Shown piece after piece: positions 59,547 to 64,000 of a stretch of DNA of 64,000 nucleotides. A program made the translations under genes and the position numbers. The notes below the pieces were generated by a model that was given only the letters and a program-made list of their open reading frames with translations, was not told the origin of the DNA and did no database searches. The stretch covers positions 1 to 64,000 of the forward strand of contig JAPOVL010000017.1 of the NCBI GenBank assembly GCA_026708115.1. The letters run 5' to 3'. Positions within the stretch are counted from its first letter, which is position 1; each line of letters opens with the position of its first letter. The DNA comes from Chloroflexota bacterium (GTDB taxonomy: Bacteria; Chloroflexota; Anaerolineae; Aggregatilineales; Phototrophicaceae).

Positions 59547-60632
59547 ATGCTCAAGCGATTCGCGCTGGTCGCCTCATTTCTGCTCGGCCTCACTGTTGTC
59601 GCTGACGATGACGCGCTTGTAGAGTTGCGCCTGCAACTGCAGTGGGTGAAACAAGCGCAATTCGCAGGCTACTATGTAGCACAGGAATTAGGCTATTACG
59701 CCGCCGAAGGGCTGGACATCACGATCATTGAAAGCGAGGGCGATCTTCAGCCTGTCGACGTGGTTGCCGCCGACGATGCCGAGTTGGGCGTGACCTGGCT
59801 GGCAAAGACCCTGAAAGCCAACCAAGATGGCGCGAATCTGGTCAATATCGCGCAGGTCTTCCAGCGCAGCGGGACTGTTTTGGTTTCATTTGCCGAAGCG
59901 GGCATTGAAACGGCGTTTGACCTGCCATTGCACCGGATCGGGGTTTGGGTCGATGACAACGCATACGAAGTGCAGGCCACGACTTTTCACATTGGCTCCG
60001 ACCCCACTAGCGGGGAGCACCTGATGCTGGTGCCGCAGCCCTTTCATCTGGGGCCGCTGCTGGCGAGAGAAGTGGAGGCGGCGCAGGCGCTGATCTACAA
60101 TTGGGTGGGCCGGCTTTTTGGCATGATCAACCCGGCAAGCGGCGAGTTGTTCCAGCCCGACGATGTCAACATTATCGATTTGAACGAAGTAGGGACCGCG
60201 ATGCTGCAGGATCACATCATCGCGCGGGCGGATTGGTTGGCGGAAGCAGCCAATGAAGCCGCAGCGATCGCTTTTCTCAGAGCGACATTGCGCGCCTGGA
60301 TCCACTGCCGCGATCACGCCCATGACTGCGTCCAGATCCTGCTTGAGCTTGATCCGGACTTGGGCGAGAGCCATCAGCTCTGGCAGATGAACGAAGTGAA
60401 CAAGTTGATCTGGCCGTCGCCGTCGGGCATCGGGATCATGGATGAGGCGCTGTGGGATCAGACGGTGGAGTGGCTGCTGAGGCTTGACGCGCTGGCTGAG
60501 GAGCCGCTCGCGGACAGCTATCGCGGCGATTTAGTCTCTGCGGCTTTAAGCTCGCTCGAAGCGGAAGGCCTTGACGTGACAGGCGCAGGCTGGGCGCCGC
60601 TGACGGTCGCGGTGCGCGAAGGCGGTCGGTAG
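59547..60632 (+). CDS. NMT1/THI5-like binding protein, paralogue 2
   Basis: This 361-residue protein is homologous along its length to the binding protein at 50580. It keeps LRLQLQWVKQAQFAGYYVAQ, NLVNIAQVFQRSG and WPSPSGIGIMDEALWDQTV, with a shorter signal peptide (LKRFALVASFLLGLTVVA). Residues lining the ligand site differ (LGVTWLAKTL versus FGLAWVPKVL), so the ligand may differ. ATG 59547 has AAAGGAAA upstream and begins a normal signal sequence. No permease or ATPase gene is next to it, so it might use the importer at 47-50 kb. A ribokinase gene follows 31 bases later, which links it to a ribose-bearing ligand. Confidence 0.88.
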   Translation: MLKRFALVASFLLGLTVVADDDALVELRLQLQWVKQAQFAGYYVAQELGYYAAEGLDITIIESEGDLQPVDVVAADDAELGVTWLAKTLKANQDGANLVNIAQVFQRSGTVLVSFAEAGIETAFDLPLHRIGVWVDDNAYEVQATTFHIGSDPTSGEHLMLVPQPFHLGPLLAREVEAAQALIYNWVGRLFGMINPASGELFQPDDVNIIDLNEVGTAMLQDHIIARADWLAEAANEAAAIAFLRATLRAWIHCRDHAHDCVQILLELDPDLGESHQLWQMNEVNKLIWPSPSGIGIMDEALWDQTVEWLLRLDALAEEPLADSYRGDLVSAALSSLEAEGLDVTGAGWAPLTVAVREGGR

Positions 60633-60663
60633 CGAGGGCGCGCCGGGAGGCAGGGAGCATGTC

Positions 60664-61584
60664 ATGACCAAGATCTTTTTCGTCGGCAGCTATAACGAGG
60701 GGCTGACAATCCGGGTGCCGCGCATGCCGGCGCTGGGCGAAAGCCTGGCCGGCGACTCCTTCGACATGGGTCCCGGCGGCAAAGGCAGCAATCAAGCGAT
60801 CGCGGCGGCGCGTTTGGGGGCCGAAGTGCGTTTGTTGGCTTGCGTGGGCGACGATATCTTTGCCGACCGCGCCCGGCAGCTCTACGCGCGGGAAGGCATC
60901 GCGGCGGACAAGGTGCATCGCTTGCCTGGCGCTCACACGGGAATCGGCTTCGTCAACATATTGCCTGACGGCGAAAACTGGATCACGGTCGATCTGGGCG
61001 CCAATCTGTTGATGACGGCGGAGCATGTGCGCGATTGCGAGGCGCTGATTGAGCAGAGCGACATCGTGATGGCGCAATTTGAAGTGTCGCCGGAGCCGGT
61101 GGCCGAAGCGCTGGCGCTGGGCCGGGCGCATGGCAAGCGGACCATTTGCAATCCGGCGCCGGCGCGCGCCGTTGATCCGGCTATGTTCGCGGATGTCGAT
61201 ATCTTGACGCCCAATGCCAGCGAAGCGCGCGTGCTGCTGGGCCTGCCCCCGGACCATCGCAGCCCGGCCGAGGCGCTGGCCGGCAAGTTGCTGGATTTCG
61301 GCGTGGGCACGGTGATTGTGACGCTGGGCGCGGGGGGCGCGCTCATCGTTGACCGGGATGGCGAGCGGCATATACCCGCGCTATCGATTGAGGCGGTGGA
61401 TGTCACCGGGGCGGGGGACAGCTTCAACGCAGCGCTGGCGGTATTTTTGGGCGAGGGCCTGTCAATTGACGATGCAGCGCGGCGGGCGGTCCTTTCCGGC
61501 GCATACACAGCTATGCACGTCGGCGTGATCGACGGCTTGCCCACCCGGGCGCAGTACGAGCGATTCGCGGCCGAGAAGGGGTAG
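60664..61584 (+). CDS. rbsK: Ribokinase (PfkB family)
   Basis: This 306-residue kinase phosphorylates ribose or a similar sugar with ATP in the cytoplasm. It has the substrate motif MGPGGKGSNQA near residue 40 and the catalytic block VDVTGAGDSFNAAL near residue 250, where the Asp is the base and the GAGD anion hole is intact. GGGAG lies about 8 bases before ATG 60664. It is joined to the second binding-protein gene by 31 bases and converges with the DeoR gene 11 bases away. The combination suggests uptake of a nucleoside or ribosylated base, followed by ribose phosphorylation; that is inference. Confidence 0.92.
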   Translation: MTKIFFVGSYNEGLTIRVPRMPALGESLAGDSFDMGPGGKGSNQAIAAARLGAEVRLLACVGDDIFADRARQLYAREGIAADKVHRLPGAHTGIGFVNILPDGENWITVDLGANLLMTAEHVRDCEALIEQSDIVMAQFEVSPEPVAEALALGRAHGKRTICNPAPARAVDPAMFADVDILTPNASEARVLLGLPPDHRSPAEALAGKLLDFGVGTVIVTLGAGGALIVDRDGERHIPALSIEAVDVTGAGDSFNAALAVFLGEGLSIDDAARRAVLSGAYTAMHVGVIDGLPTRAQYERFAAEKG

Positions 61585-61595
61585 CGGATCAATGT

Positions 61596-62387
61596 TCAAG
61601 CAAGGGCCGGCAAAGGGGCGACCTGCACATCAATGCCCAGTTCGACCAGTTGACTTCGAGCCTCGGGCGCGATGCCGGCGTCGGTCACGATGGCGTCGAT
61701 CTGGTCGATAGCCAGAACCTGGGCCGCGGCGGTGGTGGCGAATTTGCTCGAATCCAGCAGGACGACTGTTTGCTCGGCCGAGCGAATCATGGCTTGTTTG
61801 GCCGCGGCTTCCAGCAAGTGCGAGTCGGTCAAGCCGGCGGTGAGGGAGAGTCCCGCGCCGGAAATGAAGGCGACGCGCGCGAAGAAGTCGTCGAAAAAGC
61901 GCTCTGTCACAGGTCCGACAAAGTTTAGGGTATCGGCGCGCAACAGCCCTCCCGTGCCCATGACCGTGGCGGCGGGCAGCGCCACGCGCAGCGACTCGAC
62001 GGTTCGCAGGCTGTTGCTGACCAGTTGGAGATTGCGTTTGCGCTTGAGAAAGGGAAGCAGCGCGCGGACGGTGGAACCGGGGCCCAGCAGCAGCACGTCG
62101 TTGTCTTTGACGAAGTGCGTGGCGGCGTGCCGGCCGATGGCGCGTTTTTCGCGGGCTCGATTGTGATCCCGGGTCAGGCGCTGCGTTTGGCGCTGCCGGG
62201 GTGCGTCGCCGTCAAAGACGACGCCGCCATGCGTTAAGGTGACCAAGCCCTGGCCCTGCAATTTTCCAAGATCGCGGCGGATCGTCATACTGGAGACATG
62301 GTAGCGGGCGCTGAGGTCGACGATAGCGGCGCTGCCCACTTGGGCGAGATAGCTGAGCAAATGTCGCCGTCTGGCTTCTGGTAACAT
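61596..62387 (-). CDS. DeoR-family transcriptional regulator
   Basis: This 263-residue repressor has the N-terminal winged helix (IVDLSARYHVSSMTIRRDLG, then KLQGQGLVTLTHGGVVFD) and the C-terminal sugar-phosphate sensor (LVSNSLRTVESL, FISGAGLSLTAGLTD, VVLLDSSKFATTAAAQV). Members respond to phosphorylated sugars such as the product of a ribokinase. It converges on the ribokinase gene and is divergent from the cupin gene. The palindrome at 62454-62465 in that divergent gap is a candidate operator. ATG 62387 begins MLPEARRRHLLSYL, as is typical. Confidence 0.92.
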   Translation of the reverse strand: MLPEARRRHLLSYLAQVGSAAIVDLSARYHVSSMTIRRDLGKLQGQGLVTLTHGGVVFDGDAPRQRQTQRLTRDHNRAREKRAIGRHAATHFVKDNDVLLLGPGSTVRALLPFLKRKRNLQLVSNSLRTVESLRVALPAATVMGTGGLLRADTLNFVGPVTERFFDDFFARVAFISGAGLSLTAGLTDSHLLEAAAKQAMIRSAEQTVVLLDSSKFATTAAAQVLAIDQIDAIVTDAGIAPEARSQLVELGIDVQVAPLPALA

Positions 62388-62453
62388 GGATCCGGACTCA
62401 AGATGCCAGGCAGTATTCGACGCCGGCGTATTGTGTTCATTTATGATATTTTA

Positions 62454-62465
62454 CGTGAAGTCACG
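62454..62465. promoter_or_regulatory. Candidate DeoR operator palindrome
   Basis: CGTGA-AG-TCACG lies in the 115-bp gap between the divergent DeoR and cupin genes, with TTA on one side and ATAA on the other. Size and place suit an autoregulatory site, but only the symmetry supports it. Confidence 0.4.
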
Positions 62466-62502
62466 ATAAGGCGCCATTGAGTGTGAACCTGGAGGCAGTT
62501 CA

Positions 62503-62895
62503 ATGTCTTGTTACGCAAGCAAGTCCATTCCCGACGAGCGGCCGGAAAGCATACGTGTGACGCGCCCTTGGGGCGGCTTTGCGCAATATGCCACTAACGA
62601 AGTGGTGACAGTCAGCTTGATGACGGTGGAGGCGGGGCAGCGGCTGAGCTTGCAATCGCACAGGGAGCGGGCGGAACTTTGGATCCCGCTGGATGATGGC
62701 GCGATCATCCAGCGGGATGACCAGGTGATTGAAGCGCGGGCGGGGGAGGAAATCTGGATCCCGGCCGGAAGCAGGCATCGGCTGGGCAGTCGTGGCGATA
62801 GGGTGCGCGTGCTGGAGGTGGCCTTCGGCAACTGGCAGCAGGGGGACATCAGGCGCTATGCGGATGACTATGACCGCCCTGAAGAAGGCGAGTGA
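62503..62895 (+). CDS. Cupin-domain protein (phosphomannose isomerase type II-like)
   Basis: This 130-residue single-domain cupin resembles the C-terminal isomerase half of type II mannose-6-phosphate isomerase/GMP. It has RPWGGFAQYATNEVVTVSLM, QRLSLQSHRERAELWIPLDD with the His/Glu metal ligands, and IPAGSRHRLGSRGDRVRVLE with the last His. On its own it could isomerise or bind a sugar or sugar phosphate, but the nucleotidyltransferase half is absent. GGAGG lies 9 bases before ATG 62503. It is divergent from DeoR and convergent with the enolase-superfamily gene two bases away, in a sugar-related neighbourhood. Confidence 0.8.
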   Translation: MSCYASKSIPDERPESIRVTRPWGGFAQYATNEVVTVSLMTVEAGQRLSLQSHRERAELWIPLDDGAIIQRDDQVIEARAGEEIWIPAGSRHRLGSRGDRVRVLEVAFGNWQQGDIRRYADDYDRPEEGE

Positions 62896-62897
62896 GC

Positions 62898-64000
62898 TCA
62901 ATCGACGCGATACTTGGCGATTGTCTTTTCGTTCAAGCTGAGGCCCAGGCCGGGCCCATCTAGTGGCTTGAGAAGGCCATCGCGGAAGGGGATAGCTTCG
63001 CGCATGACTGTGTGCCGCAGCGGATTGAAGAGTTGATTGTATTCGTAGATGAGGAAGTTGGGCATGGCAACGCAGGCGGCGATTGCGGCGACAATGCCCA
63101 GGCCGGCGCCGACGCCGTGCGGGGCGACGGTGACATTCTCCATGAGCGCGGCATCGGCGATTTTCAGCAGGCCGGTGAAGCCGCCGCAGCGCGTGATATT
63201 GGGCATGAGCACATCCACGGCTTCGGCTTTCAGCAGGTCGCGGAATTGGAAGACGCTGCCCAGCCACTCGCCGGAGGCGATGGCCAGATCGACGCGGCGG
63301 CGGATGCGGGCCAGGTCGTCCGCGTACTCGGGATGGACCGGTTCTTCCAGCCAGTAGACGCCTTGCTTGAGCAGGTCCTCCGCCAAGGCGATGGACTGGC
63401 TGACGGTGTAAGCGCCGTTGGCGTCCACCAGCAGCTTGATGTCCGGTCCGATGGCGGCGCGGACTGCTTCGACGTGGGCGATATCGGCAGCCAGGCCGCG
63501 GCCGATCTTGAGCTTGAGCGCGCGGAACCCGGCGCTGAGAAATTCAGCGGCTTTTTGGGCGGACTGCTCGGGCGTCGGCAGGTAGGGTATGGGGCTGGCG
63601 TAGCAGTCGACGGCCTCGCGCATGGGCCCGCCGAGCAGATTGGGCAGGGAATCGTTGTAGATGCGCGCGCGCAGGTCCCAAAGCGCGATATCGACGCCAC
63701 TGATGGCCATGGGCGCGAAGCGGAGTTGTTCGTTCATCGCGCTCCACAAGGCATGATGATGGCGCGGATCTTGGCCCAGCAGCATGGGCGCGAGCACTTC
63801 GTTGATGTAGGCGGCTGTGGCGCGCGGTCCCGGGCGACCCATGGCCTCGCCGATGCCGACCAGGCCGGCGTCGGTGGCGATGCGGACGATGACAGCGCCT
63901 TGACCGAGCAGGGGAATGGCCCGCATGCCGAAGGCGGGATGGGCCAGCTCGCTTGGCACGTCGCCCAGGGCGTCGGCGAAGGATGCGAAGAGGGGGATGG
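62898..64000 (-). CDS. Mandelate racemase/enolase superfamily protein (partial, runs off the right edge)
   Basis: The frame is open from 62898 to the window edge, so the first few codons of the protein are missing; the visible part is about 367 residues. The barrel motifs are KLKIGRG (catalytic-strand Lys), LLVDANGAYTV, YWLEEPVHPE, LAIASGEWLGSVFQ and ENVTVAPHGVGAGLG, which supply the Lys, three metal ligands and the His of the muconate lactonising/mandelate racemase type. A GTG at 63959 could be taken as start, but IPLFASFADALGDV before it looks like the N-terminal capping domain. Substrate is unknown; an acid-sugar dehydratase or racemase is likely. It converges with the cupin gene. Confidence 0.88.
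   Translation of the reverse strand, partial: IPLFASFADALGDVPSELAHPAFGMRAIPLLGQGAVIVRIATDAGLVGIGEAMGRPGPRATAAYINEVLAPMLLGQDPRHHHALWSAMNEQLRFAPMAISGVDIALWDLRARIYNDSLPNLLGGPMREAVDCYASPIPYLPTPEQSAQKAAEFLSAGFRALKLKIGRGLAADIAHVEAVRAAIGPDIKLLVDANGAYTVSQSIALAEDLLKQGVYWLEEPVHPEYADDLARIRRRVDLAIASGEWLGSVFQFRDLLKAEAVDVLMPNITRCGGFTGLLKIADAALMENVTVAPHGVGAGLGIVAAIAACVAMPNFLIYEYNQLFNPLRHTVMREAIPFRDGLLKPLDGPGLGLSLNEKTIAKYRVD

Overview
This 64 kb window is bacterial chromosome, moderately GC-rich, with dense operons and long intergenic stretches full of short palindromic repeats. The gene set fits a free-living or host-associated member of Chloroflexota (Anaerolineae-like). The reasons are several Uma2-type nuclease-fold genes, DUF433/DUF5615 toxin-antitoxin genes, an F420-type (LLM) oxidoreductase, RibY/ThiY-like uptake proteins, and interspersed C-rich hairpins of the kind common in that phylum. 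This assignment is inference from gene content, not a database match. The metabolism looks aerobic and heterotrophic (two di-iron membrane hydroxylases, malate synthase, many scavenging enzymes). I recognise no rRNA, tRNA, CRISPR array, complete insertion sequence or prophage.

Layout. 0.2-4.1 kb: a LarA-like racemase, a coupled DUF6978 / DUF1828-DUF1829 pair, and an MFS carrier. 4.4-10.2 kb: malate synthase, a PIN toxin with an excisionase-like antitoxin, and a three-domain fusion protein (APH-type kinase, M23 peptidase-like domain, class III aminotransferase). 10.5-18 kb: a sugar-acid route (SMP-30 lactonase, enolase-superfamily dehydratase, GH3 glycosidase) with an exported beta-helix protein and an M32 carboxypeptidase. 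18.4-26.3 kb: a minus-strand run with an SDR lacking its catalytic Tyr/Lys, a DapA-like lyase, three metal-dependent hydrolases (imidazolonepropionase-like, allantoinase-like, M20), a VOC protein, a nitroreductase and a DUF6092-like protein. 26.8-32 kb: a plus-strand carbohydrate operon (GntR regulator, epimerase, two Gfo/Idh/MocA oxidoreductases, a large probable TIM-barrel protein). 32-33.6 kb: two Uma2 genes sharing a 490-bp identical core. 33.7-39.3 kb: a double M16 peptidase, a creatinase/prolidase-fold protein lacking most metal ligands, and another Uma2.

39.4-51.7 kb reads as pyrimidine or hydantoin salvage. Dihydropyrimidinase, an LLM oxidoreductase and a malonate/methylmalonate semialdehyde dehydrogenase lie on the minus strand. 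A class III aminotransferase and a complete NMT1/THI5-like ABC importer lie on the plus strand: a fused permease, ATPase, second permease and binding protein. A DUF433/DUF5615 module and a Uma2 gene sit inside the catabolic half. 51.8-64 kb: a GH43-like propeller, two paralogous 336-residue fatty-acid-hydroxylase-superfamily proteins, a sugar ABC importer between them, a DeoR remnant, a second binding-protein paralogue next to ribokinase, an intact DeoR regulator, a cupin, and an enolase-superfamily gene running off the right edge.

The most notable non-coding feature is a set of short dispersed palindromic elements. They include a GGGCGACC/GGTCGCCC hairpin family (about a dozen copies), C-rich hairpins, a roughly 60-bp repeat in three copies, and several units bounded by terminal inverted repeats that look like miniature mobile elements.
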